A stretch of DNA of 64,000 bases, from positions 372,001 through 436,000 of the forward strand of contig CM066293.1 of assembly GCA_033816765.1 (NCBI GenBank). The letters run 5' to 3'. Of this stretch, positions 38,993 through 48,643 are shown piece after piece. This DNA is from Nothopassalora personata (taxonomy: Eukaryota; Ascomycota; Dothideomycetes; Mycosphaerellales; Mycosphaerellaceae). Each line of letters begins with the position of its first letter. The stretch's first letter is position 1. A model generated the notes under the pieces. It ran no database searches, was not told the origin of the DNA, and saw only the letters and a program-made list of their open reading frames with translations. A program made the position numbers and the translations under genes.

Positions 38993-41363
38993 ATGTCCAC
39001 CATGACCCTGTCGGCCCAAGTAAACATGCGCGATCAAGAGTGGGAGAGTAGTCGGTATAGATACGAGCTGGAGCTGCGCACACCTCCACCGATGTCGAGC
39101 AATGGTCGTATGAGCAGCCATGGAAATGGCGGGCTCAACGGGATCGGTGTGAATGGACACCACGGCGTGAATGGCAACTCGCGAAAGCGATCATATGAAG
39201 AGACGGCGACACCCGTACAGGAGGTGCAAGAGCCGATGTGGGACGATAGCCAGCTGGAGTTGTTGAATGAGAGCGGGCTACATGTCACACCAAGCATGGG
39301 ATTCATTACACCGGAGTTTTCGCAAAACGGTGATGGATCAATAAGTCTAGGATCCGACGATAGTGGAGGCCTGCAACGGACCAAGATGCAGACTGGTTGT
39401 ATTCCGTGCCTGTAGGTCTTTAGATGTGGAGTGCCTGAAATTGCAGCTGACGCGAAACAGGATCAAGGGACTGAAATGCGACCCGAGCAATCCAGGCTGT
39501 AAACGCGCCATGTCGGACGACTGGGCACTTAACGCAGGTGTCAGTCGTGGAGACGAGGAAGGCGGCTTCTATCCTAGTCCGGAGACTGGCAGCTTGACCA
39601 TTTTCAGGCCTGATATGAAGTGGCGACGCAGCTGGCGCGAGCGACATTGTCTCAACTTCTTCGTCAACTTCAGCGCGCCGCAAATGGCTGGCTTCTTCGA
39701 TTCGGCGTTCTGGCAGCGCATGGTCATCCAGACCTCTTACCACGAACCTGCTATCAGGCATGCCATTACGGCCATCGGCGCGCTACACGAGTGCATCATG
39801 CAACGCGCGTTCGCTGATGACAAGCAGAAAGCCAAAGCCATGGAGTTTGCACTGAACCAGTGCAACAAGGCGATATCGTGTCTGACGAATGATGAAGCAG
39901 ATTACGACCCGAACAGGCGACGAATCCCTAGCTCGCGGCTGGCTTTGACGACCTGCGTACTTTTTACGTGCTTCGAGGCGATGCAAGGGCGGTGCGACAG
40001 CGCAGTAAATCATGCGCTGCAAGGACGACGTCTCCTACAGGCCACTGGCCGACCCAATGTTATCACGATGGCCCCATCCGATGAAGATGACATCGAGCAA
40101 ATGCGACCGCTTGTCGAACGGTTGGAAGTGCAAGCCACTGCGCTACTGGATAAGGGCAGACGGCCTGAGATTGACACATCAGGCCAAACACCACCGCTTC
40201 CGCCCATCAACTATATCTTCAGCTTGGAACACGCGCACAACACTCTCCACACTGCGCTTAACAGTGTGATGCGCTTCATGCAAGGTTTCCATCCTACCGC
40301 GCCTCGCGATCACATCGCCGTTACCATGGCTGAAAAGTACCTCAGATATGCTCCTTGGTTCTCGCAGTGGGAAGCTGCGTTCACTGCTTTCCTCTCGGAG
40401 CAGCGAGACTTCATGACAAACATGGACCTCAAGCGTGCTATGGTGCTCAAGGCGAACCACCTTGTTGGCACTATGCTTGCATCGGTTGATCAGTCTGCCG
40501 GTCCTGTTGCCTACGATGCATACGAGGCCGAGTTCCGAGCCATCGTGGATCTTGCCAGGGAAGTCCTCGCATCATTCTCATGCCCACCGCTGCCGACTTT
40601 GTCGGGTCCGAACTCTGGCACACCATACCTCTCATTCTCTTTGTGGGTTACAGATCCGCTGTGGATGGCCATATCAAGATGTCGCAACCCGACCATTCGT
40701 CAATCTGCTTTCACGTTGCTCTCGCGGAATCCTCGACAAGAAGGTATTTGGCATGCTGGTCCGCAGCTGCCAAACTCAACTCAGTACATGCGCCGCGTAG
40801 AGTCGAGCACGAACGGCAACAAAGATGTAAGAACGGAGTAGCAACCCCAGCAGCCCCAACAATCTCCAGGAAACGGGCTAAATCGTTCCAGTCACGAAAA
40901 TGAGCAGCCTCTTTCTCCACCACCACCGACACCGGGGAAATTCAGCCGCAGAGGTGATTGGGTAGATTTGCGCAATGAGATTAGCGGCTGGACCGAAGGC
41001 GAGTGCAATAATCACAAACGCTGTTTGAGATTAGACAAGAACTTACATTCTCACACAGAGACCACGAACCAAACAGCCTGGCTTGAACGCGGAGGCAGAC
41101 AGAAGCCGACTGAGCCTTACAAATCATTCTGCAAAGGAGCTTGCGCCATTCCGACACTCGCGGAGATTCGAGGGGAGCGTACGGACCCCGGCGGCCCTGT
41201 CCTCATTGACGGTATGTGTAATGTCGCGCGAAGGTAGAGCCAGGGTACTGACTATTGAATAGACGAGGTCGAGGAGGAACAGCTGTCAGACAACGAGATG
41301 TCTGGTCACTGTCGGTCGTGCAGCAGCCCTGGTGGCCCCTACGGACAGCATGATACGTCATGA
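38993..41363 (+). CDS. Fungal Zn2Cys6-type transcription factor with incomplete zinc cluster
   Basis: Exons 38993-39411, 39461-40826, 40908-41211 and 41263-41363 (introns of 49, 81 and 51 nt with good GT-AG and branch sites) give 729 residues from MSTMTLSAQVNMRDQ. Residues ~130-160 contain the start of a zinc cluster, TGCIPCLIKGLKCDPSNPGC, split by intron 1 at the position usual in this family. Cysteines 1-4 have normal spacing (C-x2-C-x6-C-x6-C), but cysteines 5 and 6 are absent (CKRAMSDDWALNAG). An optional 39-nt intron (39499-39537) would change the sequence to CVSRGDEEG, still without them. The middle region (HEPAIRHAITAIGALHE, then ALTTCVLFTCFEAMQG) is the fungal-TF domain that follows zinc clusters. 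The last two exons are inferred from splice sites and reading-frame quality and are less certain. DNA binding is doubtful if the gene model is right. Confidence 0.75.
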
Positions 41364-41587
41364 CTCTCCGGTTTACCGCACCTGTCACAAGACGTAGAAA
41401 TGTTTGCTGCGCCAGGGTCAGCGCATGCGGTAGCACAGACCGGATGACCACATCTCGGATGCAAGCCGACGCTGCTTGCTTCGACCAGCACGCAATGAGA
41501 CCGCTGAAGCGCCACGCAAATGCTTGACCACAACGTCAAACCTGCTCAATTCTGTGAAGTCTATTGGGAGGCTTATCCTTTTCGCAA

Positions 41588-42475
41588 ATGTTCACATCCT
41601 GGGGTGCCAACCTCCCGATGTACGAGCGACGAGACAGATCTTATACCCAGCGAGCTCCTCTCACATCGCGAAAGGAGAAACCATCAACGAAGTCCAACAT
41701 GAATGGCACCTTCACGCCTAATGGCACAGATCGAGACCGATGGGGCAATACATATCACTCGTACAGCGCTCGTCCTGAATACGGGGGGCCCGGACCTGAC
41801 TACTTCACTGCCAACTCATCATCGCCGCGCAGCTCTCGATACGCCGGACATTACGAGCAGCATCGAGCTGACCACGGCCGCGAGCAGCTGGTGAGCTTCG
41901 AACAAGCTTCGACAGCACTGTACGAAGCGCTCGAAGCAGCAAGCAAGGGGTGTCAGAAACTCGAGACCTCGTTTCAGTCATATACACGGGGTCTTACATT
42001 ATGGCTCCCAGCGCACCACCTAGACGTTCTCTGGACGAAGTATATGGACTGGGATGGAAGGCCAGTGGAGAGAGTTGCTGATGCGGACGAAGGACCATCA
42101 AAGATCGACCCAGATGTTCCCCTGTACTGCGACATTCAGCGGCGACTGCTTCGGGCACTTTCAGCTGCCTTCACCTGCGCAGAGACGCCAGCAAAGTTGG
42201 GGCCTGGCATTGATAGTGCGAGCGGATACGCCACACCAAGCTGGCAGATCCTCAGAACCACTACGCGAAAGCTGCGAATCTCCCTGGAAGCGATCGAAGA
42301 ATTGTTGGAAATGGTACGAGTACGACGTGATTGCATGCCATCACTAGTACACGAGATTCTCGCTGCAATGCAGTTGCTTGAAAGCATACGGCCATTGTGG
42401 GACACACCTCCCAAACCAACCTCCACTCCATCAAAAGAGGACTCATACGAGCCACGACGAAGTCGCGAACTATGA
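41588..42475 (+). CDS. Uncharacterised fungal protein
   Basis: 295 residues from ATG 41588 (MFTSWGANLPMYERRDRSYT). The N-terminal ~90 residues are Ser/Tyr/Gly/Arg-rich and disordered. Residues ~95-270 are helical (VSFEQASTALYEALEAASKG, RRLLRALSAAFTCAETPAKL, TTRKLRISLEAIEELLEMVR), without transmembrane segments or catalytic motifs. The composition is coding-like throughout and the frame is long, so it is likely real. I do not recognise the family. It follows the transcription factor by 225 bp on the same strand and converges on the MOSC gene with only 14 bp between the stop codons, so transcripts must overlap. Confidence 0.65.
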   Translation: MFTSWGANLPMYERRDRSYTQRAPLTSRKEKPSTKSNMNGTFTPNGTDRDRWGNTYHSYSARPEYGGPGPDYFTANSSSPRSSRYAGHYEQHRADHGREQLVSFEQASTALYEALEAASKGCQKLETSFQSYTRGLTLWLPAHHLDVLWTKYMDWDGRPVERVADADEGPSKIDPDVPLYCDIQRRLLRALSAAFTCAETPAKLGPGIDSASGYATPSWQILRTTTRKLRISLEAIEELLEMVRVRRDCMPSLVHEILAAMQLLESIRPLWDTPPKPTSTPSKEDSYEPRRSREL

Positions 42476-42489
42476 TATGAGTGAATGAA

Positions 42490-43604
42490 TCATACCTGCC
42501 TGTTCGGCAGAGTGCACAATCCAACCCAATCTGCAAGGATCATGAAAGAGAAGTGATTAGCATAGATATACCCACATAGCACGATGATGACAAACAAGAC
42601 TTACCAAACTTGGTCCTCTCATTTATCCTCTTGCTCACTTCGACTTCGTCACCCACCCTGATCTCATTCCCTTCACATCCCTTCCCCAAGAACGAATACC
42701 GCCCAAAAATCGGCGAGTACTTCATCCCCGGATCGACTCTCCGATCTTTCTGCATATACTTCAGCATCTGGCCATCTGGACCCTCTCCCGGTGCACCAGT
42801 GGCGAAATCGATGTTGATGCTCTTGCACCGTCCACAATTGTGCACACATTCAATCTTCGTGGCACTCCTCCCAATCGTAATCTCACCCCAATAGTCCTCA
42901 TCCCAAGGCCCCTCGGCTCCCGAGACAACAATGTTCGGCCGGAACTTTTCGATCCTCATGGTCACGCCTTCCGGCAGCCTGTGGTGGAGGTCGTCCAGTG
43001 ACTTCGACGACACGATCAGGTACGGAGCGCAATCTGCGAATGTCACTTCCTGCTCTGGTTTGGAAGGCCCTAGAACTGTTTTGGAGAGGGAGCTGAGCCA
43101 GGTGGATGGTTCTTTGCTTGGGAGTGAAGGGGCGGGACCGTTGAGGCTGGAGGACATCAGGACGGGTCGGTAGTGTGGTCCCAGGTAGGCGAGGACTACT
43201 TCGATGCCGTAGTGTCTGGAGAACCAGTCGTGGTGATTCTGGTCCATGAGGTATGCTTTCGTGGGGGACTTGTGCATTTCGACATTGATGGTTTCCCGAT
43301 CGTCCACGTAGGGGCGTAGAGGGATGTCGAGGGTTGATTCGGAGGCATTGGTGGCTTTGGGGGGTTTGTACGTGACTCTGATCAGGTCTGCGGAAGTGTC
43401 CAGGGAAGGGTAGAAGAGGGCGCTTTTGGGGTAGTGGGCGACGTGAATATTCTTGTAGGTGATGTGGCCTTGTTTGCGTTCCACGTGCAGCAGGAGGAAT
43501 CTTCGGTCGTGGGGGAAGCCGTGCTTGGTTACCTCCACGCTGTCGAGATCAACTTCTCGCAGGGCCTTGATGGGGTAGCATAGGATTCTTTCGACCTTCA
43601 TCAT
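42490..43604 (-). CDS. MOSC domain protein (mARC-like molybdenum cofactor protein)
   Basis: Exons 42605-43604 and 42490-42530 with a 74-nt intron (42531-42604, GTAAGT to TTGCAG) give 346 residues. The N-terminal MOSC-N beta barrel starts with VERILCYPIKALREVDLDS and DRRFLLLHVE. The C-terminal MOSC domain has FADCAPYLIVSSKSLDDLHH, then RFRPNIVVSGA and the Cys loop CVHNCGRCKSINID, where the conserved Cys would ligate molybdenum. The spliced tail TKFDWVGL restores the family's ending. mARC-type enzymes reduce N-hydroxylated substrates with cytochrome b5; that role is by family only. There is no N-terminal membrane anchor, unlike the animal enzyme. Confidence 0.9.
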
Positions 43605-44629
43605 GTGATTTGTTTGTTACTGTTCACGTGCTCTGACTCCAGTGGATCAAATGCTACCACGAATATGAACAGCCTTACCTGACGTCCTTCACATCGCACC
43701 TCCGGTATCTCCAGCCACGGCACCGGCTGCTCTCGTCACGTGCCGGTGCGGGGTCGACGAGGAGGCAAAGCATTGAGCCAAGTCTTTCATCCACGTTGCC
43801 ATTGCTAGCTCTGTTGCCTTTTGGTGGCTATCAGATTCCAACGTTGGTAAGCAGTGCTAACATAGATACCAGCACGAGGAGGATGGCCCAGCTCGCCCCT
43901 GAAATTGAGCCTCAATCCACAGATCGGTCTCGAACACCACAACGAAAACGCCAAGCAGCAACTGCTCTGTGCTGAATCAAGCCCTATTGCAGAGCACGAA
44001 CAGGATTCCTGCTGCGGCACTTCGACAACGTAGCATTTTCCGGTGTGCATTTCTGGTGTACAGGGCGTTGATATGAAGTGTCATTACAGTATGCATCGAA
44101 GATTCTGTTAGACGATCCTTTCCACGTTCGGGGCATCGGCATGGGTGGGCAACAGAGAGGGTATGGTAAGCTCGACGATGGCATACAATTGTGCCTGCAT
44201 AACCTTCGGCCTGCCACGAGACTCGATGTCGACAGGTATCGCCGTGAATGGAAGCCATCCGGACGGTAGTGACGGCTGCACTGGAGATCTGTACGTCCCA
44301 AGGATGGAGCAGAAGGCGTGTTTCTCGGCGGGCAGAAACATTTACCGCCTTTTTGAAGATAAGCCACATGGCATTGTGGACTCGTGGATGTCGCTTCGGG
44401 CTTGCTATGGGCTCGTGATCTTGACCATCACACGTAGTAGAGGAAAGTGCTGACCATGACGACACGCGATACATGAGTCTGGGAATTGGTCTCATCGTGG
44501 GATCGGACAACACTCCTTCCGACTGGAATTCGACCGCGTTGCCAAAGGCGTGCAAGGAGGACTTTGTATTACGTCGTGCTTACGAATTTCCACTTACGCG
44601 GTGCTGAACATGGCCTCTCAAGTTAATGA
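43605..44629. other. Intergenic, left flank of the Copia insertion
   Basis: About 1 kb. A 192-codon minus-strand frame (43977-44555) and several others overlap each other without any motif, so no gene is called. This sequence was continuous with 48644 onward before the insertion. Confidence 0.5.
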
Positions 44630-44774
44630 AGATAATGTGAGTAGATTGATGTATTGAGAAGGATCTACGAAAGCGAGAGAGAGAGATAAGCTCGAAAAAA
44701 AAGGGGTCCTGCCTAATGCGGACTAGTGCATCGGCAAAACCGGTGGGACCAGTGAATGGGCCCCAGCATCAAGT
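44630..44774 (-). repeat. 3' LTR of the Copia element (145 bp)
   Basis: Identical to 48494-48638. The ORF stop codon overlaps its last bases (44774-44776). Confidence 0.95.
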
Positions 44775-47700
44775 CACCCCCATGACGAGGCTCTAGATGC
44801 AAAACAGGTGCTATCAGCACCAAACAGGACATACGCTCGCTCATCAGCACTATGACATCCTCCTCGTCCAACCCCGGTGTCGTCATAGCCGTTAGCACAG
44901 GGCTGCGTCTTCTTGCCGTTGGCATCCAGCTTGATGGCATACACCCATCTGCCCTTCAGCACTCGTGCGTCATGTGGCAGTGAGGCCTTGTCCTTGTAGG
45001 ACCAAGTCTGGTATTGCTCGAGACTAGCGAATTCAGCTTCTTCAGCTGCGCGCCACTCGGCGTGTTGAGGAGTCTTCATTGCTGACTTGTGACTCTTCGG
45101 TATCACCACTGTGGCGGGATCTGGCCAGTCAGTGGATGCCATGAATGCCGAGACTGTGGCATGTGGCATGTCAGCCAGCTGCTTGCGAGCGGTCTTGCTG
45201 AGCGAGTGATACAGTGCCCTACGCTGGCGCCGATTGGCTTCGAATTGATAGCCGTTCTGAGGGTCGCGGACGTTGACTGGCGCACGACGAGTGCGCTGCG
45301 GGCGTGTTGAGGGTGGTGGTGCCTCCTCAACAGGATCTGGTGTATCAGGAGGTGTGATAAAGTCGTCTTCATCATCATCCTCGACAGATGGCTTGGGAGG
45401 TGTTGTTGGCTGCACCTCCGGAAAGTCGTCCGGAGCGGTGTCTTGATAGCTGTCAACTACCTCCTGGGCCAAGTCCTCATTCACCTGCTGGACTGGTGTC
45501 TCAGCAGGGCGGTTGATAATAGTGATGTTCTTAGGTGTAGCTACACCCCCAGAATCACCACCCCCAGGAGCCACACCACGCTCGGCTCCAGCGCGCTTTG
45601 GCTGAGTCGATGCCTTGTGGTTGCGCTCTACAGGGAAGATGTCGTCCAGAGAGATGTATTCATCATCAGCTTCAGGCTCCTCGGCCAAAGCAGTGATAGG
45701 CTCCTTGCCTTCAATGAACTGAACATCCTTGGTACGGAACACTCTATGCGCCTTAGCAACATAGACACGGTAGATGGTGCGGCTCTCGTATCCAACAAGC
45801 TTGCCCTCCAATGAGCGGGAGTCAAACTTCTCACCTCGGCCGACACTGTGGTCGTACACGAAGGCGCGGCATCCATATGCCTTGAGGTGTGACAGGCTGG
45901 GCTTCACTTCGCCCTTGCCTTGCCACGTGTTGATGACTTCCTGAGGTGACAGTCCCTTGAGGGCTGCACTCGGAGTCAGGTTGAGTAGATAGACCGAAGC
46001 CTGCACAGCTTCTGGCCAGAGTGCCACTGGCAGGCCAGCATCAATCAGTAGCTTGCGTGACTGGACGCACACGATATGATTGCTGACCTCCGCACCGCCA
46101 TTCTGTTCTGATGAATGAGGTGCTGTGATCTGAAGTGTGAAGCCCTCATCTTGTGAGAGCTGGGTGAGTGCGGTGCCTCCATACTCGCCGCCTCCATCTA
46201 TGCGTAAGATCACAATGCTGGCATTGTATTCTGTCTTCACATGACGGACAACGGTGCGGATATGCTGGGCAGCGCCATTCTTCTGCGCTGAACAGAACAC
46301 TGTTCGCTGCAGGCTGGCGAGGCAAGTGAATAGCGTGAAGTATCTCTCCTTGCCAAGCCCAAGGTTGCGGACTGTCACTACATCGGCTGCGATGATGTAG
46401 TATGGTGTTGACGGTCGCACCATAGGTATGCGGTTATAGACTTTGTGCCCCAGTCCCATGCGACATGGTACGCATTCGCGTGGGTGCTTGCTGAGGTCAC
46501 CGTTGCCGACAATGATGATGCGCTGATCGTTGTGAAGCTGCACTAGCTTGCGGCTGTGAATGTGTCCAAGGCGTCTGTGCCACAGGTCGCCAGTCGCGGC
46601 GATAGATGGCTCAACCTTAGATGATGCCAAAGCAGTCGGTGAATGCTTTAGCTTGAGGAATGGCAGTCCATTGTGACTGTAGCAGTGTGCCACCGTACGC
46701 GCACCATTCCCCTTTGTGAAGAGGATCTGGTCGTCGTTACGATAATAGACACCCTTGCGGCGGAGAGCCTCTGTCGAGATCAGATTGGCTGCAAGGCCTG
46801 GCACGTACAGCACCTGCGAGAAGTAGGTGATGCCGCATCCATACAGGTCCAATTGGATAATGCCACAGGCTGTCGCAGTGATGGTGCCCTTGCCTGTCCT
46901 AATAGGGACATTGCAGGGCCGATAATCCATCATATTGCTCAGCTCGTTAGTCATATGAGAAGTGCAGCCAGAGTCCACAACCCAGTCGGTTGGGCTCTTC
47001 GCTGCCAGCAGTGCGGAGGTGTCTTGAATGTCATCCTCGGCAGCCATATACATGCTGTGGTTGCCGTTGTATGGAGTCATCAGATCCTCGAGGTTGTTCA
47101 TGCCGTGAGCCGCAAATTGAGCGGTCTCTCCGGCGCGCTGCTGCTGAGGGTGGTCAGTGGTGTTGTTCACCTGCTGACGCTGTTGCTGGTTGCCATTCTG
47201 GTTGCCGTTCTGCTGTGGTGGGTTCTTTGGTTTCCATCCAGCAGGTGCAAGTTCCGGATGTAGGTTCCAGCAAGTTACAGGTTGGTGAGTGGTACTGCCA
47301 CAACCATGGCATGGGTCATACTGTTGACGCTGCTGGTTGTTGCCACCGTTGCCGTTACCGCGGCCTCCTTTGCCACGGCCACGACCACCTCGGCCTCCAC
47401 GTGGATTGCCGCCGCCACCACGGTTGCCATTGCCGCCATTGCCCTGTGGGTTGGCGGGTGGGGTGGGAGTAGTCTGCTTTGCTGCAAGGTTTGCGGTCTC
47501 GCTCTGCTGAGCAGCCGCCTCATCAAGCAGATCACCAATCACCTTCTCGAGTGTGATGGTGGTGCTGTCCTCGATCCTGCCAGTCATCTGCCTCAGCTGT
47601 TCGCGCTTTGATGAGGCGAATGCTGGGAAGTAGGGCGCGATCTGGTACAGGAAGCGGAACATAGCCTGGGCCTTGGATATGGCCAGTTCTGTGTTCTTGA

Positions 47701-48301
47701 GATTGGCAAGCTTTGCCTGATACTGCTGGCAATACTTGTCAAGGTTGGAGCCACTGTAAGCATGTGACTCGAAGTCCAGATACAACGAGTATTCCTCGGA
47801 CTTGCCGGTCTGGCCATATGTTGATTTGAGATGATCCCATAGTCCATCCGGAGCCTGATAGGCTTTGCAGTTGTCGGCGATAGACTGACTGCAGTTGGCG
47901 ATGATGAGGGCGCGAGCTTGATACTTCTTCGCCTCCCATGCCTCAATCCGGTCGTCAAGCTCGTATTGCTGTTCACTCGGACGGATTGTAGGTCTTGGCT
48001 TGAGTGCTGTTGAATCGACAAATCCATACAGCTGCTCGCCACGCAGGACTGACTCGAGCATGTCGCTCCATCTCGGATAGTCGTCCTTGCCCTGGAGCTT
48101 GCTGACACCAGGGGTGCTATTGGTACTACGACCAACCATGTTGCTGAAGATGCGACTCGTAGTCGCTATTGCTGGAAGCTTCTTCTTGGTTACAGCAGCC
48201 GACTCGGCTTGCTGTTGTTGCTGACTCTGGTCCCCGGTCACAGACTGCTGTGCCAGTGGTACCTCGAGTCCTGTGATGTTACCGTTATCGTCAGTATCCA
48301 T
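44774..48301 (-). CDS. Copia Gag-protease-integrase polyprotein, RT truncated
   Basis: 1175 residues from ATG 48299-48301. Gag (~40-300) includes the UBN2-like region QALIIANCSQSIADNCKAYQ. A Gly-rich linker and a CCHC zinc knuckle follow near 330 (CHGCGSTTHQPVTC). Then the aspartic protease (VVDSGCTSHMTNE, ~440); the GAG-pre-integrase HHCC region (HRRLGHIHSRKL ... CVPCRM, ~575-620); and the integrase core with D (~638), D (~702, RIDGGGEY) and E (~737, NGGAEVSNH) all present. A Pro/Asp-rich region precedes the first RT residues (~1085-1125: LKGRWVYAIKLDANGKK). The last ~45 residues are out-of-family, reading across a deletion that fuses the RT start to sequence close to the 3' LTR. Protease and integrase could be functional; reverse transcription could not. 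Confidence 0.92.
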   Translation of the reverse strand: MDTDDNGNITGLEVPLAQQSVTGDQSQQQQQAESAAVTKKKLPAIATTSRIFSNMVGRSTNSTPGVSKLQGKDDYPRWSDMLESVLRGEQLYGFVDSTALKPRPTIRPSEQQYELDDRIEAWEAKKYQARALIIANCSQSIADNCKAYQAPDGLWDHLKSTYGQTGKSEEYSLYLDFESHAYSGSNLDKYCQQYQAKLANLKNTELAISKAQAMFRFLYQIAPYFPAFASSKREQLRQMTGRIEDSTTITLEKVIGDLLDEAAAQQSETANLAAKQTTPTPPANPQGNGGNGNRGGGGNPRGGRGGRGRGKGGRGNGNGGNNQQRQQYDPCHGCGSTTHQPVTCWNLHPELAPAGWKPKNPPQQNGNQNGNQQQRQQVNNTTDHPQQQRAGETAQFAAHGMNNLEDLMTPYNGNHSMYMAAEDDIQDTSALLAAKSPTDWVVDSGCTSHMTNELSNMMDYRPCNVPIRTGKGTITATACGIIQLDLYGCGITYFSQVLYVPGLAANLISTEALRRKGVYYRNDDQILFTKGNGARTVAHCYSHNGLPFLKLKHSPTALASSKVEPSIAATGDLWHRRLGHIHSRKLVQLHNDQRIIIVGNGDLSKHPRECVPCRMGLGHKVYNRIPMVRPSTPYYIIAADVVTVRNLGLGKERYFTLFTCLASLQRTVFCSAQKNGAAQHIRTVVRHVKTEYNASIVILRIDGGGEYGGTALTQLSQDEGFTLQITAPHSSEQNGGAEVSNHIVCVQSRKLLIDAGLPVALWPEAVQASVYLLNLTPSAALKGLSPQEVINTWQGKGEVKPSLSHLKAYGCRAFVYDHSVGRGEKFDSRSLEGKLVGYESRTIYRVYVAKAHRVFRTKDVQFIEGKEPITALAEEPEADDEYISLDDIFPVERNHKASTQPKRAGAERGVAPGGGDSGGVATPKNITIINRPAETPVQQVNEDLAQEVVDSYQDTAPDDFPEVQPTTPPKPSVEDDDEDDFITPPDTPDPVEEAPPPSTRPQRTRRAPVNVRDPQNGYQFEANRRQRRALYHSLSKTARKQLADMPHATVSAFMASTDWPDPATVVIPKSHKSAMKTPQHAEWRAAEEAEFASLEQYQTWSYKDKASLPHDARVLKGRWVYAIKLDANGKKTQPCANGYDDTGVGRGGCHSADERAYVLFGADSTCFASRASSWG

Positions 48302-48480
48302 CCACCACTGCAGAGCACCAACTAGGTGTCACTGCGATACTCGCCAAGTTGCCCACTGGGTCTTGGCTGAAGATGTTTGCTGCTGTCGCGTTTGGTCGCA
48401 TGAAGTCGCGGACACGCGCAATCAGCAGGATACAATCAACAATGTCGTTCGAAGGTATGCGCGCAGTCGTAAGCGCTGAG

Positions 48481-48493
48481 GGTGCTCATAACC
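48481..48493 (-). other. Primer-binding site, anticodon half of initiator tRNA-Met
   Basis: Immediately after the 5' LTR the sense strand reads GGTTATGAGCACC. This is complementary to the anticodon-loop region of initiator tRNA-Met (CTCATAACC), the half-tRNA priming known from Drosophila copia, rather than to a tRNA 3' end. Confidence 0.7.
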
Positions 48494-48638
48494 AGATAAT
48501 GTGAGTAGATTGATGTATTGAGAAGGATCTACGAAAGCGAGAGAGAGAGATAAGCTCGAAAAAAAAGGGGTCCTGCCTAATGCGGACTAGTGCATCGGCA
48601 AAACCGGTGGGACCAGTGAATGGGCCCCAGCATCAAGT
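48494..48638 (-). repeat. 5' LTR of the Copia element (145 bp)
   Basis: Identical to 44630-44774; followed on the plus strand by target duplication AATGA (48639-48643). Confidence 0.95.
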
Positions 48639-48643
48639 AATGA

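Larger units (their letters stand above)
44630..48638 (-). mobile_element. Copia LTR retrotransposon, internally deleted, recent insertion
   Basis: A 4,009-bp element on the minus strand. Two 145-bp LTRs (44630-44774 and 48494-48638) are identical by eye, and a perfect 5-bp target duplication AATGA flanks them (44625-44629 and 48639-48643). Internal order is 5' LTR, tRNA primer site (48481-48493), gag-protease-integrase ORF, short GGGGGTG polypurine tract (44775-44781 complement), 3' LTR. Complete Copia elements are ~5 kb; here the ORF ends just inside reverse transcriptase, so RT and RNase H are missing. It must be non-autonomous yet recently mobile, presumably helped in trans by an intact relative. 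The LTR ends are not the usual TG...CA. Confidence 0.93.

Noticed and set aside
43977..44555. 192-codon minus-strand frame left of the Copia element
   Set aside because: No motif, competing frames on both strands, low-quality composition.
44630..48638. Element treated as a full-length autonomous Copia
   Set aside because: RT palm motifs (YVDD) and RNase H are absent and the total is ~1 kb short.
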